DNA from: Spongilla lacustris
Taxonomy: Eukaryota > Porifera > Demospongiae > Spongillida > Spongillidae
Direction: 5' to 3'
Assembly: GCA_949361645.1 (NCBI GenBank)
Contig: OX442429.1
Coordinates: 4,620,667-4,684,666 of the forward strand
Length of the DNA stretch: 64,000 nucleotides
This document shows, one piece after another, positions 33,968-47,703 of this stretch (position 1 is its first letter; each line of letters opens with the position of its first letter). The notes beneath the pieces are model-generated. The model was not told the origin of the DNA, ran no database searches, and saw nothing but the letters and a program-made list of their open reading frames with translations. The translations under genes and the position numbers were made by a program.

Positions 33968-36754
33968 GTGCAGCCATTGATCTTTGGGTGTAATTCATCT
34001 ACTATGAATTCATTGCTTTTTGCTGGTGGGAATGTGGGACAAAGATGTTTGCAAATACTACTGGACTCAGGCGCAGCTTTATCTGTGATTCGGAATGATG
34101 CATTGGACGATAGGAGCAGGAAATCGTTGACAGCTACTTCCAAAACGGCAATTGGTGCGAATGGCCTGCCTTTGAAAGTGATGGGTCAAGTGAATATTGA
34201 CGTCTCTCTGGGAACTTTCCAAGCAGCTCATACGTTTATAGTTGTTAAGGATTTAACGTTTGAGTGCATACTGGGTGTTGACTTTCTTAGAAGCAACAAG
34301 GCTGTCATGGACTTTAGGACTAACACTCTTCACTTGGGAAATGAGTCGGTTATGGTCCCCACTCAGGAAGAAACCTCCAACAACAACAAGAGTAGCATCA
34401 CAGTACATGCTTTGGAGGACACGGAGATCCCGGGACGTTCCGTACGTGTGGTTGTTGCTACTTTAAAGGAGGAGTTCTGTACTCAAGCAGAACTAGATGG
34501 GATGATAGAGCCTGCTGTCAAACTACCAAAACATTTTTGTGTGGCTCGCTCCTTAGGTCATGTGTCATCTGGTGGCTCCATCATGGTGCAGGTGATGAAC
34601 GTGAGCCCTAGTGCAGTGAAGGTGTATGGAGGAGTTCAGTTGGGTGAGTTTGTGGCACAAAATGATTTACTTCTACTGGAAAACAGTAATGTAGCAGCAT
34701 CAGTTTCTGGTGACAACAAATCTGCTGGAGTGAAACTGAATTTGGATTGTCTGGAGGTTTCAGAAAAGGAGAAACAAAAATTGAGAAATCTTCTAGATAG
34801 GTTTGGTGATTTGTTTGTCTCAGAGAATGGAGAACTGGGAAGTATCACTACTTCAGGACGCCCAATCAGACAGCCTATGCGCCGCCAACCTGAAAGTTTG
34901 AAGAGGAATGTAAATGAAAAAGTAGAAAAGATGCTGTCAAAAGGAGTAATCTGGGCCAGCAGTAGCCCTTGGTCATCTCCTGTAGTGATGGTGAAAAAGA
35001 AGAATGGCTTATGGTGGTTCTGCATTGATTATTGACAGTTGAATGCTTCTACACATCAGGATGCTTACCCACTTCCAAGAATTGATGTAACTTTGGAGTT
35101 GCTAGCAGGATCAGCACTTTTCACAACACTAAGATCTTGCAAGGATGCAAGAAACTAGGAAGGGAGTATTGTAACAATGTATATGTTGCTCCTGCGCACG
35201 AAATGCCCGCGTAATTATATTCATAAGGAACAGCTGTGTTAGTTGCTTAGCTACGTAGTACGGCAATGTTGTAAGTGCATTTGTTGTGAAGTTACTATTA
35301 AAGTTGCCCGTTGACCCACGTAACAGTACAGTGGCAGCTTACGGTGATAGTACAGTGGCAGCTGTTGAGGGGCTTATTTCACCTTCCAGTTTGCATACAC
35401 TTGGCAAGGCACAAGCAGATGACCCACAATTGGGCCCTGTGATAGATGCTTTGAAGGGTGCATTGATATTGCCTTCAACTACAGTCCCTGGGTTAAGGAA
35501 AGCATTTCTTCAGGATGGTCTCTTGTGTCGCAAATTCAGAGCATCCTCTCAGGATTCAGTGCATACCCAACTTGTTGTTCCTCGCAGCCATGTTGTAATG
35601 ATTTTGAAACAACTCCACAATGATTCAGGCCATTTGGCAGTACATAGAACAACTGAAAAAGTCAAGGAATGTTTCTATTGGTCTGGTTATAAGGCAGATA
35701 TTGAACGCTGGGTCAAGGAATGCCAGCAATGTCAGAAACGTAACCCTCCTCAACCACAACCTCGTGCACCACTGGGTTTGATTAAATGTGGTTATCCATT
35801 TGATGTGATCAGTTGGGATATTATGCATGGGTCCTTTGCCAACATCCACAAAATTAAACAAGTACATCCTGGTGGTGACTGATCTTTTTAGTAAATGGGT
35901 TGAAGCTTTCCCTTTGGTAGCTACTGACTCAGAAACCAGTGCTAGGGGATGAAGTGGTATGTCGGTATGGTGTTCCCCGTGTATTGCATAGTGACCAAGG
36001 TGCCAATCTGAACAGCCGGGTAATTGTGGCATTGTGTAAGCTTCTTGGGATTAACAAAACACGAACAACAGCTTATCACCCACAAGCAAATGGGCAAGTA
36101 GAGCGATTCAACAGGACTTTGGAGGCTATTCCGTCCAAAGTAGTTTCAGAGAATCAGAAGGACTGGGACAGCCATATTCCTAAGGCGCTCTTTGCATATC
36201 GTACTGCATTCCATGAATCAAGTGGACATTCTCCGTTCCATGTGAATTTTGGCCGCTCACCAAACTTACATATTGATATTACCATTGGCAGACCACGATG
36301 TCAGGAGTCTGAAGGTGATGAAGTGAGTGTCCCTCAATATATGGAAGCATTGGGTAAGTCCCTTCGGAAGATTTACAATGATGTAAAAGGAAAACTGGAT
36401 GCTGCTCATGAATGCAGCAAAAATAATTATGATAAGGGTGTCAGTGGTGAGAAATTTGCTGTGGGAGATCAAGTGTGGCTGTATATGCCCGTGGTGAAGC
36501 AAGGAAGGACCAAGAAGCTGGCATCATTTTGGCGGGGACCATACACGGTTATTGGTCGACTGAATGCAGCAGTGAATTATCGAATTCAGTTGGTTGGATC
36601 TACGACAACATTGGTAGTGCACAGGAATCGTCTAAAACGATTTTATGGTCTTCCCAGAGAGAAAGAGAAGGAAGGTCGAATGATTCGCCACAATTCAACA
36701 CAGCAGGATGATGGATGTGGTGCAGTATTTAATCTTGAGCACGCCTTAGACTGA
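33968..36754 (+). pseudogene. Ty3/gypsy-type retrotransposon pol remnant (protease, partial RT, integrase)
   Basis: The first part (33968-35035) contains a retropepsin motif (LLDSGAALSVI), a linker, and the start of reverse transcriptase (SPWSSPVVMVKKKNG). It then stops at TGA 35033-35035, just after CIDY. Sequence past the stop still reads as RT (QLNAS...PLPRID) but ends after about 100 bp. The RT catalytic core and RNase H are deleted. Coding resumes at about 35286 with an HHCC zinc-finger region (HNDSGHLAVH ... CQQCQ), then the integrase core. There the frame breaks near 35826 and again near 35945. The third part has HSDQGANLNS, HPQANGQVERFNRTLE and a GPY/F-type end (FWRGPYTVIG). It is clearly inactive: one stop, one large deletion and two frameshifts. 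Confidence 0.88.
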
Positions 36755-37012
36755 AAAACAGGAGGCCTAGTCACCCAATGCCACAATGAAGTAAGAGATG
36801 CACTGGGGGATCTGGCTTCAATAGTGTTCAATAATGTGTTAAATAGAGCCAGTAGTGAGCCAGGAGGGATGGCACTCCCACATCAGTAGCATTGTCTAGA
36901 ATAGAAGAAAAGGAATTACGGTGGCGCTACTCCACTGATGGAATGTTCAGCAGAGAAGCAAACGTCTTACTTAAAAAGGGGATTAACCTCTTGGACAAAG
37001 CATATGGCTATG
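36712..37012 (+). repeat. Repeat unit at 3' end of gypsy pol, inverted copy at 38051-38349
   Basis: About 300 bp from ttgagcacgccttagactg to gacaaagcatatggctatgc recurs inverted at 38051-38349 with few changes. Part of it overlaps the end of pol and the following noncoding region. The inverted copy shows that a piece of a second element of the same family landed nearby. Confidence 0.85.
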
Positions 37013-37880
37013 CGCAAGGCTCTCTTTTGCTATCCTCAGAGCCACAAGTCTTTGTCTACGTGGGCCTTGCACCAGGTGGAACAGTAGAATTCAGACAGAT
37101 GATAGTGCAGGACTGCCAACAGAGTTATCAAGCCTTAATTAACACTGACTCTTCTTTGTCTTTATAGATATAAATATAATTATTGTGAACATATATATAA
37201 TAATATGTGCTGTTGCATTCATACAGTTACACATATAAGGGCTAATATTAGTGATACAGGCTAGAAAAGTTCTACAGATCTTCCGTAGTTTATAGTAAAA
37301 GCCTCTGTCAAAATATGGTAATTAAGTTTGTTAATTTATTACCAGGTATGCCTGCAAACATGTGTCAGTGTGTGCACTTCATCCTTCTCTTATTCATTTT
37401 TAATATGTATTATTTTGTTCACACTGTGTAGTCTAGTTGTACACATCGTTTTACCTACATGACATTATAATATAATCAGTATCTGCATGTGTAACCGAAT
37501 AAATAATAATAACTAAATAAATAAATACAATAGATCTGCAGCTCTGGCAGCGGAGGTGAGCAAACACAATTCTAATGATGCCAGGTGCTCAGAGCTTGGC
37601 TGGACATGTACCCCCATAGCAGTGGAGACGTATGGGTGCTGGTGTGCAGAAGCCATGCAGACTTTATCATGCCTAGCCACCAGGGGAAATCGCTACAAGT
37701 CTTTGCCTGGCGAGGCTCTCTTTTGCTATCCTCAGAGCCACAATTCTTTGTCTACGTGGGCCTTGCTCTAGGTAGAATAGTGGAATTGGGACAGATGATA
37801 GTGCAGGGCTGCCAACGGAGTTATCAAGCTTTGATTTACACTGACTCTTCTTTGTCTTTATAGATATAAATATAATTATA
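37013..37880 (+). repeat. Direct repeat pair (37013-37190 and 37706-37880)
   Basis: Both copies begin ggctctcttttgctatcctc and end tctttatagatataaatata. They differ by scattered substitutions. A related upstream block (gtgggtgctgg-gtgcagaagccat) occurs at about 37630 and again near 41033. No LTR boundaries (TG...CA) could be fixed, so this is called simply a repeat. Confidence 0.75.
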
Positions 37881-38050
37881 ATAATATTATAATATTAATG
37901 ATATAATATTAATTGTTGTAATGTTGCATTCATAGTTACACATATACATTACAAACACAAGGGCTAATATTAGTGATATAAACTATCAATAGATAAGTTC
38001 TACAGATCATCCTATCTGATCATGATAAGAGTCCTCGTGAGTTGGCTTGT

Positions 38051-38349
38051 GCATAGCCGTATGCTTTGTCCAAGAGGTTAATCCCCTTTTTAAGTAATAA
38101 GTTTGCTTCTCTGCTGAACATTCCATCAGTGGAGTAGCGCCACTGTAATTCCTTTACTTCTATTCTAGACAATGCTACTAATGTAGGAGTGCCATCCCTC
38201 CTGGCTCACTACTGGCTCTATTTAACACATTATTGAACACTATTGAAGCCAGATCCCCCAGTGCATCTCTTACTTCATTGTGGCATTGGGTGACTAGTCC
38301 TCCTGTTTTGCAGTCCAAGGCGTGCTCAAGATTAAATACTGCACCACAT
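38051..38349 (-). repeat. Inverted copy of the 36712-37012 repeat
   Basis: Reads on the minus strand as the end of gypsy pol (ttaatcttgagcacgcc) and its downstream noncoding region. It is truncated by the next sequence at about 38350. Confidence 0.85.
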
Positions 38350-41300
38350 ATGTTAAGTAAGCTCATAGACAGTGCATCACTGAATTATGTTGCAGTCAAA
38401 TCAATATGCTTTGAAAGCAGTAGCAATGCCACTAGCCAAGCAGAGGTTCTACCACCAAGTGCCTAGAGTTAATATATAAGGCTCTTACGTATGCCGCATG
38501 ATATTGCCTCAGAATGTTTCTTGTTGTGGTCCAGCATGTGCAATCATAAAACATGAGCTAATAATAATAAACGCCACAGCAAAATGATGCAACCAACAAT
38601 GGAGAATTACAAGTGCATAATTAAACATACTTGAGAATGGAAAGTGTACAGGCGCTGAGAGATGTTACACAGGGTGGCTGAAACTTTTATATATGGTGGC
38701 ATGTGGCTGACATCCCTATATATCAATAGAAGCAAAAGTCAACATGTGATATAGAATAGGCCCGGCAGGGTGTTGCAGCAGGCAGCCTCCCTTGCTATCA
38801 CACTTCTATGGGACCATTGTGATGCCATTTGGACATTTTCAACCAAAGCGATTGAGTCCTTTGGTTCTATAATCTTTGATCAGATGTGAATGCAATATTA
38901 GTGATGATGGCCCATGCACTGGAGTCCAGATTGTTTGAATACTGGCCTGAATGTGGTTGCCCTTGTCTGCTACGTTCCACTTCTCTTTTTTATCACATCA
39001 GTTCAGTTTTTCATTTATCCTCTGGTCAATTTCATTGCGAAAAATGGGGGTGGGGTGGGGTGGGGGTTATACATGTATATATATGTGCTCAGTGCTCAGT
39101 CTGCTGGTGAGGTATAAATTGCATTTAGTATGCCGCCTGCCGTTATACACTTCACCTAACTGCTTGATCTTGGTAAACTATTGGCTGCAATAACTCTTAA
39201 TGGCATGGAATAGAACAAATTGCAATTGCACTTGCACCTTGCCCCCTTGATTGAACTATAGAACAACCATGCCTTTACCAAGTAGTGTATGGAGCTAGGC
39301 TGTTTGTACAAACATGTACTTAAGACTTAAATGTAGGCCAACTACCATATGTTTTAACTTTAGATTGAGCTGCAAAGAGTAACAAGCAACCTTCATAAGG
39401 TAGTCCGGGCAAGCTGGCATTAAATTTCTGATGTATTTTTTAAAAAATCCAAATTGAAGGATTATGAAGCATTGTGTCTGTGTCAGGAGGCTATAGAGGC
39501 ATAATGAAAAACCCCATGAAATCCTAGCTGATTTGAAATTAGTATTCCTTGCTACCTTGACCAGCACAAAATTTTGTAATTAATATTTTCTGTTCTCTCA
39601 CAACGAATAAGTGTAGTAAATGTTATCACAGATGCAGATGCCTGCCCAAACCATAGACATTCATGGGCACCATGCCCTGATATGTTATTCAGGTGGTGAT
39701 GTAGTCTAAAGGCACAATTAACCGCCTTAGTGACAGCTTCACAGATTTCTGCCGTAGGGCTTGTCATGCTCCTCAACTTGAAAGAGCCACTTCCAGGACC
39801 TACATATGTAAGCCAAGAGGACATCCATAACACAGAGACCACATGTTTATAAAGCATGGTGACCTTAGGTCAAGGTATGCATTGCATGGACACAGGAGAC
39901 CATTTCAGATGGGCACAAGGGCAGTGCATGCATGATATGGCCGTAATGTGGAACACAGATAGGTCAAAGTGGAGCCGGGTTGAGGTTGAGCCTGGGAGAA
40001 GGTATAGCTGATTTACAAACATGGCATTGTATGCAATCTGTTTGGCAAGGAAGCCTTGTCAATATTTAATAACATGGAATGAAGATTGCTTGGGATACCT
40101 GTCTGATCTATTTATCAGTTTTGTAAATAATTGACTAGGTCAGTTTTTATCCACAATCAACATGCAAAGATTCGTATAGACCTGTGCAACAAAATTATTG
40201 TACATACACGTGTGTATATGGGTTGGTTCGATGTGCCACTCAGTGATAGGATTTTACACAAGTATAGCATTTATATGGTCAAACGCATAAATGATCCTTT
40301 CAAGAATGCACAGATTTGATTAAGTTTCTATACAGCACGCCTTCACGATTAAAAAATCCTACGACCACAAGCACGGCCGGATCGATATCAGGCGAGCTAG
40401 CTGATGTGTGCTATAGGGTATAAAGTATTTTACATACCTATACAAGACATGCCGGCCGTGGGGGTACCAGGTTGGTATCTGTTAAAACTTACAAAGTAGG
40501 CCTTTGAGCACAGGTCACTGACTTGCTCTCATCTCGACTGGTCTGTGGAGTGTAGACCTACGCGCGCCACATATGATAGGCCTATTTTAAAGAAAGCCTG
40601 CTTAAAATCCCGCGCCTCAAAACTCTATATTATTTAATAAATGGTCAGACTCCTAAATTCTGTAAGAAACCGGATCCGGTCGCGGGCTTGGGTGGTATTA
40701 GCATATTATGATGACATGTAGCTCAATTGCAATGCGCTAGCTGGTCAATCGATCCGATGACCGCAAAGGGTCGATTCGATAGTCATGATCGTTGCGAACG
40801 AGGATGAAATAATTTTATCCAGTTATTTTATTAATAATAATAAACAAAATACTCCTATATTTAGCACATTGTAGGAGAATTATACATTATTCATGTACTA
40901 AATATAGGACTATTTCGTTTCAGTTTCGTTATTATTAGACCCTTGTTTCCGTGCTTTTTACACCCCTATTCCTATATACCACCAACTTTCTTATAGAGAA
41001 TGTTTTTTTATTCACTTGGACATTCACTTGGACATGTGGGTGCTGGGGTGCAGAAGCCATACAGACTTTATCACTCCTTGCCTCACCAGGGGAAATTGCT
41101 CAGCTTACCTGTCAATTGTATGGCAGGCTTAGCCTGACTTTGATACAAGCCAACTCACGAGCACTTCTATCTCGATCAGGATCGTCCATAGAACTTACAT
41201 GTATCTTAGTCCGCAATATTAGCCCGTAACTGGTAATGTATATACGTACTTGTACCACTAACTGAATGTTTTTATATCTTGTTTTTTTGTTAGTGACTAT

Positions 41301-41480
41301 ATCACACAACACATATACATGTACATACAAGTGCACGGGTTTGTATGACAAAATCCAGCCGTTGTAATGTCATGTTATTATTGCCTAGCAACACAATGAA
41401 TATATTTCTGATACCTTTGCAGCTGTTCTACATGTACACTCTGATCGAAGCTCAGTCGCGCGAGGAGCAACTTTAACATT
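38350..41480. other. Intergenic, no gene recognised
   Basis: Scattered short open frames without family resemblance. A short hairpin lies at about 40852-40912 (ctcctatatttag / ctaaatataggac). A piece of the 37.6-kb repeat family lies near 41020-41190. Confidence 0.45.
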
Positions 41481-41483
41481 CGC

Positions 41484-41801
41484 TTGTTAGCTATTTTTAA
41501 ACAGGTAAAGCTGACCACTACGAACTGTGCTGATCGTCTTCTACAATGTAAATCTAGGTTTTCATTCATTGGAGTATCGCAGAGTGTTTTAGATCTCCTT
41601 ATGTGTTTTAAGATTGTGAAGAACCTTGTTGATGTTGATGCATCAGCCTTCTTCAACATCAACGTGTCACCATATGGTACAAGAGGTAACTCCGTTAAAC
41701 TAAGTCCTGTGTCTCTACACCACACCATAACTTTCGATCAGTCCAATTTCTTCTCTGTCCAAATTCGGAATTCCTTACCAGATACTCACCTCATCCTTTG
41801 A
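41484..41801 (+). pseudogene. Non-LTR retrotransposon (CR1-like) reverse transcriptase C-terminal fragment
   Basis: The frame contains DLLMCFKIVKNLVDVDASAF, YGTRGNSVKL and FFSVQIRNSLPD. This is the typical order at the extreme C-terminus of LINE reverse transcriptases (Y/F-K-I...LVD...FF...TRGN...FFS-R..NSLP). Only about 100 residues remain, with no catalytic YADD part. It is a 5'-truncated LINE copy, as is usual for these elements. Family choice (CR1 versus relatives) is from recall. Confidence 0.6.
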
Positions 41802-41809
41802 ATAAATGT

Positions 41810-44800
41810 TTAGGTCAAAGACTATGTAAAGTGAACTTGTACCCACAAATGTTACAGTGTGTGCAAAAATAGCAAAACATGAAATACAGACAATTAGATA
41901 ATACTTCAAATGAAATCATAATGAGAAACAAACAATCAAAAAATTTAATTCACGAATGAGCACCATCATCAAACCCCAGCCCACTTCTCCATTTGATGCA
42001 GGACCCTCTAAGACAGAGGCTCGCTGCTCAAACCCCTGCTAAAGCAAGACCTGATATAGTGTAACTGCTGGCAATGGAACAGGCTTTGTCACACTTGAAG
42101 GACTTGTTGTTTTCAGTTCAGTTTAGTGATTAAACCACAAATTTGGTTTCATTGCTCTACAGACCATCAAAATGTTGCTACACACTGTCAAACAACAGGA
42201 AATGCAACTCTTTCTGCACCAGATGCTCAATGCTAATAAGGAGAACTGCAAACAGATTCCAACAGAGGGACAGTAAGTGTAGGTGAAAATCATCATTTTA
42301 AATTTAACACCGATCTTGTCATACAGCCTTTGAAGTTGGTTCATTTATCTACACCACGAGCACCACTCTCAGATGATGTGGTCCATTCTGAGTGCAGGTG
42401 CAGAGGACGCTGACATATTGTTTGAGGATGAACTAAGAGCTCTGAGTGAGAAAAAGAAAGAAAAGTTACTCCATGATACAGGGATCACTGTTAACATTCC
42501 ACTGAAGCTTGCCATCAAATCCATGCTTGCTATTCAATGGTATGATAGGCCAAGGAATCTTATCGGGAGCAAAGGAATACAAATGCATGTATAAATCACT
42601 TATCAACTACCTTATGGATACATAGTGAAAGCAAGATGGGGTATACCTAGGCAGTGAGAGAAAGTAGTGTGCCCTTAGCAACCAGCTTGACGGTGATAAC
42701 CTTGAGGTGGAAATTGCTCCATTTTCCATTAAGTGGTGGTGTGGATTGCAATCATATGTCGGATTCAGTACACACTTGTATGGGCACCTCTCCTTTTGTA
42801 CTGCAACCATCCTACTAAGCACCATTTGGCACTTGCTTGCAGAGCATTGGTGGGTGGATCCAGAGATCAGGATTTCTGGTGGCATGTGCACACACATGCA
42901 TATATACATGCACATACACATACACACACATGCACACACAATCTGTATATACCGGTACAGCTGTACAGATGTACACGACACACAAGCAATCAAAGCAATC
43001 ACTACATGTAATATACCGGAGTTGGTGGTCTTAGTAAGGATGGCTTTTGAAATTTATATTTATGATAGAGATGGGGGCTCTTAAGAAGTGAGGAAGGCTT
43101 ATAGCTGGTGCCTCTGCACCTTAGGCTTCATAGCACTTAGCAGAGTGCATCAGACAACACACGCCAAATCAGAGCACAAAGTGTCATTGGCAGTATGTAT
43201 TCGTCCCTTCGTGATCTGGGCAGCCTCACTTCCAATAGTGTTAGGGGGTTAAATGAAGTGATGGACAGGTCTAGAGCCATTGCCTTTACGGAAAATATAC
43301 ATGTCCATATAGCTGCATGATGGCCGAGGTGGTCATAGCTTGCCTAATAAAGACCATCTATTGTTTATGTCATCACCCAGCCCAGTCCATCGTAGTCACC
43401 TTGACCATATTTCCCATGTTGCCATTAAGTGGTGACCTGGCCTGCATGGCCTCAGTCCAATGTGCACCTTATGCCATGGAAGCTACATGTGTATTACTTC
43501 GTGATTGCACCCCATAAAAAATGGCTATACATGTCAAAGGTGTAGCACACTTTCAAAATGGAAGAAAGGAACATCAGATGTGCATGAGTCACAAAGCCAT
43601 TGATGCAAACTGTTGTCTTTTCAAATGAGGATTTTAAGAGCTAACCTTCCTACAGAAATCCAGTGGCATAGCGAGGGGGGGGGGGAGGGGGGCAGGGGGG
43701 AGCAACTGCCCCCTGGCGCCGACCTAAGGGGGCGCCAAAATGCCTAGATGTTTGGTATACATGTAAATAGCATTGCAATGCGTAATAATAAGCTGAGGAA
43801 AGGCTTATATTAATGCTCTTGCGCTTTATACCTACAAAGAAACAGCAAGTCTGTGCATGGTTATGGTGCATGGTGCAACAGCACCATCAAGCACATAGGA
43901 AGGTATTTAAAGGTGGGAGAGAAAATAAATGGAAGTGTCTATAGGTCAAGAGGGTTGGGGGGGGGGGGGGGGGGGGGTAGAGTAACATGACCTATATTTT
44001 GTAGGATGGCCTCCCCTTCCTCTCTATGGTACTGAAGTGGGTGGGGGAGGGGGACAATGCCTCCACTCTGACACATGTATGGAAGCAATGACCTCCATGG
44101 CCCCTGTGCTTCCTACACCACTGACTGTAGTACCACTTCACACATCACTACTTCACAAGCACTGCACCATGTAGCACTATTTCACAATAACACTACTTCA
44201 TTAATGTAGCACCATAGCACTGCACAATAAGCACCAAAGCACTACTTAATAGGCAATGCTTTTCTATGATGTTTTAGTGATTTTAGAAGCATTGTGTGTA
44301 TGTGTGTGTGTGTGTGCTTGTACATGTATGTGCTTTTGTTTGCTTGTGTGTGATTGTGTGTGTCTATCACCAAGATCTGTATGCATATGGAAAGGAGGGG
44401 TTAATTTGCTAGATATGTTATAGTTGTCTACAGTAGAAGTTACTTACAGAAGCCTCATGTGTGTACATGCATGTGTGTTAGTGATAGGCAACACACACAA
44501 ACACAGCCCCTCCAATTTGCACATGCAATTAATTAACCACAATATCACATCATATGTGTGTGCATGTGTGCGTGTGTGTGTGTTCACCAAGATCAGTGCC
44601 ATGTTTAGCCACTCCATTACCACACTGGTAACGCACACACACACACATACACAAACAGCCATACTCTGTTCTGGCTTCACATTTTTCACTGTTGCATTTG
44701 TGGTATTCAGGCTCAAGATCACTCAACCATAGACATTGCCAGTGTGTTCTGCCAGCAGAAAGGGGCTTCTGAATTGTTGAAATGTTGACTATATACATAC

Positions 44801-46750
44801 ACACATACATACACACATACAATACAAACACACATAAATATGCATACAAAAAAATTAGCCCATATGTTTACACATACACAGATATGCATACTTGTATGAC
44901 CATGTACAAATACGTTTTAAAAATTTTATCTTGATATTTGTATAGCATCCCTCGACTGCATCACAGTGAATAAATGACAAGATGACCGCCAATGTATGGG
45001 CGATTTCTCTATATGACACAACATGCTAACACTAAAGCACATCACACACATCAAAGAAACTGTCAGACATTCTCTGCAACCATTCTCTGCTAACAATGTA
45101 AAGGTCCTGTTGATAACAATGAATACAATAGTCCAATAGAACATATGCACAACATTCACGTTTGAGTCTGTTGCCAATTTTCTACATATGTCCATATGCA
45201 CATAACAAAGCCTGCTACAAATACACATACAATACTGACACAATAACCCATTTGTAAACAGCCACACCTTATAACTATGGCGCCTTCACATGTGTACACT
45301 AGCTATGGTGCCTTCAAATGGGTACTGATGTACACTGGCTATGGTGCCTTCACATGGGTACATATGTACACTAACTATGTAACACTAGCTAGCTATGATG
45401 CCTTCACATGGGTACACTACTACTTAACGCTTGTTTTGATTTGGAAAAGGAAGAGGAACACACGCCTTGTAGAAGACATTGGTGCATATCCCTGCCCGTC
45501 TTTGATCCTATCGCCACTCGCCATAGCCTAAATGTAGGTGTATACCGTGTACTGCCAGTACACACTGCCAGCGCAATAGCAACGTTCAACTGATAGATAC
45601 CAATTTTAAGTTCACTAATAACGCACACGCTAAAACGTGTCCTTATACACACAAGTATGCATGGCCCCGCGGCCATCAGATAAACGATGAACACAAAAAA
45701 AAGTAGCCTTCTAGACTCTTTGACGGTGCTGGGCCTCCATCGAATGGAATTAATCAACACCTCGACTCAGGGTATGGAGGCTGTTGATCTTGCGTATATA
45801 CATGCATCCCATGCAAGTATATAATTTATAAGGGTCCCTTTAAGTTTTCTATGCAAGGGTCCCCAATTCTACGTAGATTTGGGGACGGGGGTCCTCAATT
45901 CTATAGGATCCCCACCTGACACCGGCACTCAGTAGCTGTTAATGTGATTGATTAACAATGATAACTTAGCATGCAAATTTATATAGCTCTCCTATATCTA
46001 TATACATCCTGGCCGGTGGCCGCGAGAGCCCCCTCCCCCCCCCCCCCCCCCCCCCCCCCCCCAGCCCCAAAGCAGGTTGTATAGGTCTGCCAACAATCCG
46101 CTTTGCAGAAATGATGGAATTTCAGGGAAAATCATCAGTGTTGAAGACCCAACTGAAAAATCGACTGTGACATCATTACCAAGATCGCATGCAGTTGTCA
46201 AGTCATGACAAGGTCTTGTCAAGACATTGCAAAGTGATTTATCATATTAAAGGGTAGTTATAAAATGACATCGGCTGAATGCTATCCTTTATACTTCTCT
46301 CTGAGTTGATCACCTATATAAAATATTTCTATAAAGACTATATACAGTCTCTGCAACGTTGCTTATCCATCTATCTATATGTGACCAAATAAAGCCATTC
46401 ACCTGATTCATTAAAAAGTGTAGTACTAGTGAGGGGGATCTCAAATGGATTACGTATACGGTATTGTCTAATTATAGACCCTCAGCATTGGTCTGGGACG
46501 AGACTAATGGAGGGCTGTGCATGTTAATTGCGCATGCGCTGGCAGCAATTCGCAATATATGTACCTCAGCCGCAAATTCACCAGACCATACGTGCAATAT
46601 ATACTGCATGCTTTATTGTACATTTCCAAAAGGAGTCCATTTCCGCCCCTTATAGTGCGGCTACTAATCTAATACCATGCACAAATGCAAAACAGGCTGT
46701 ACATGTACACAACTGTAAACTCCAAATTCTACGCTTTACAAGGTATAGTC
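41810..46750. other. Intergenic; microsatellites and repeat fragments
   Basis: A 73-codon frame at 42373-42594 (EKLLHDTGITVNIPLKLAIK) looks like a fragment of a transposon-associated invertebrate protein but is too short to name. TG/CA-rich microsatellites lie at about 42887-42952, 44295-44360, 44553-44650 and 44790-44840. A 'gtggcatagcgagggggg' repeat lies at 43663-43740, a poly(G) at 43958-43977 and a poly(C) run at about 46032-46062. Confidence 0.4.
45274..45420 (+). repeat. Four-copy tandem repeat (~40-50 bp units)
   Basis: Units of the type tatggcgccttcacatgggt plus acactagc recur at about 45277, 45303, 45340 and 45398. The open frame across it is repeat-derived. Confidence 0.75.
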
Positions 46751-46758
46751 AATCGTCT

Positions 46759-47655
46759 TTAGTGAGGGAAAAGTTCCCACCGCTGGCGTCCAGATCCATC
46801 ATCCACAGTCCACAGATCTACTACGGAACCGTCAGCACTACAGCTGAGGAACACACGTCCGGAGTGGACTCCACCTGCCACCCTGATCGTGACAAAGTCA
46901 CCAAAGTTAGTAACCACCCACCGCTGTCGACCAGAACCGTCGTCAGTTGTCCACAAATCAACCCTGGCGCCATCAGGAGTGCAGCTGAGGTACCTTCGCC
47001 CAGAGTGAACGCCGTTGCTAACAACAATGCGATAGTCGCCATAACCAGTAGGCTCAAAAACCCACTTCTGTCGTCCCGAGTAATCATCCGTGGTGTAAAG
47101 GTCCACAATGCTGCCATCAGCAGTGCAGCTGAGGAAAATGCGGCCTCCGAAGGTTCCGCCCTTCACTCGGACCTGAGAGTGTCGCCTGCATATCGGCAAC
47201 GTCGGATGGAGGAACCAATGCTTGTTATGGGACACAGCAGGATCGTGTAGTTCCCATCGCTGGCGCCCAGATGCGTCGTCCTGTGTCCACAGGTCAACCT
47301 TACTGCCGTCAGCGGTACAACTGAGGTAAACGCGGCCATTGTACACTCCGCCGGCTACCCGGATAGTACAGTAATCACCATTATTCTCTATTACCCACCG
47401 CTGTCGACCAGACCCGTCGTCAACCGTGTACAGGTCCACCTTGCTGCCGTCATCGGTGCAGCTAAGGTACCTCCGCCCGTGGTGAACGCCTCCGCTGACA
47501 AGGATACGATAGTCGCCCTGACCGGTAGGCTCCAGGTTCCATTTTTGCCGCCCCGAGTTGTCGTCTGCGTGATACAGGTCCACCGTGCCTCCATCAGCTG
47601 TGCAGCTGAGGATAACGCGATGACCTCCAGTTCCTCCCTTAACCCTGATGAGCAT
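46759..47655 (-). CDS. Double beta-trefoil lectin-like protein (lectin copy B)
   Basis: A single-exon frame of 298 residues starting at ATG 47655 (MLIRVKGG); no in-frame ATG lies just upstream. There are six repeats of 45-49 residues, each with LSC[TS]xDG, VDL[YW] and DDxSGRQ[RK]W. They form two trefoils, about residues 1-140 and 165-298, joined by a Cys-containing linker (NKHWFLHP, ICRRHSQ). The GRQxW motif in every repeat is the QxW-like core expected of beta-trefoil lectins, which bind sugars through up to three sites each. No signal peptide or membrane segment is visible, so it is probably cytosolic or released by a non-classical route. Copy C at 61772-62659 is very similar and shares the 3' flank. 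The sugar specificity and exact lectin subfamily are unknown to me. Confidence 0.85.
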   Translation of the reverse strand: MLIRVKGGTGGHRVILSCTADGGTVDLYHADDNSGRQKWNLEPTGQGDYRILVSGGVHHGRRYLSCTDDGSKVDLYTVDDGSGRQRWVIENNGDYCTIRVAGGVYNGRVYLSCTADGSKVDLWTQDDASGRQRWELHDPAVSHNKHWFLHPTLPICRRHSQVRVKGGTFGGRIFLSCTADGSIVDLYTTDDYSGRQKWVFEPTGYGDYRIVVSNGVHSGRRYLSCTPDGARVDLWTTDDGSGRQRWVVTNFGDFVTIRVAGGVHSGRVFLSCSADGSVVDLWTVDDGSGRQRWELFPH

Positions 47656-47703
47656 GGCTGATGTAGTAGTTTTACTCGCTAACGTACTCCAACTTGCACG
47701 TTG

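Noticed and set aside
46528..47250. Plus-strand frame of 240 codons opposite lectin B (and similar shadows opposite A and C)
   Set aside because: Antisense of the trefoil repeats. Codon pattern and repeat motifs support the lectin strand.
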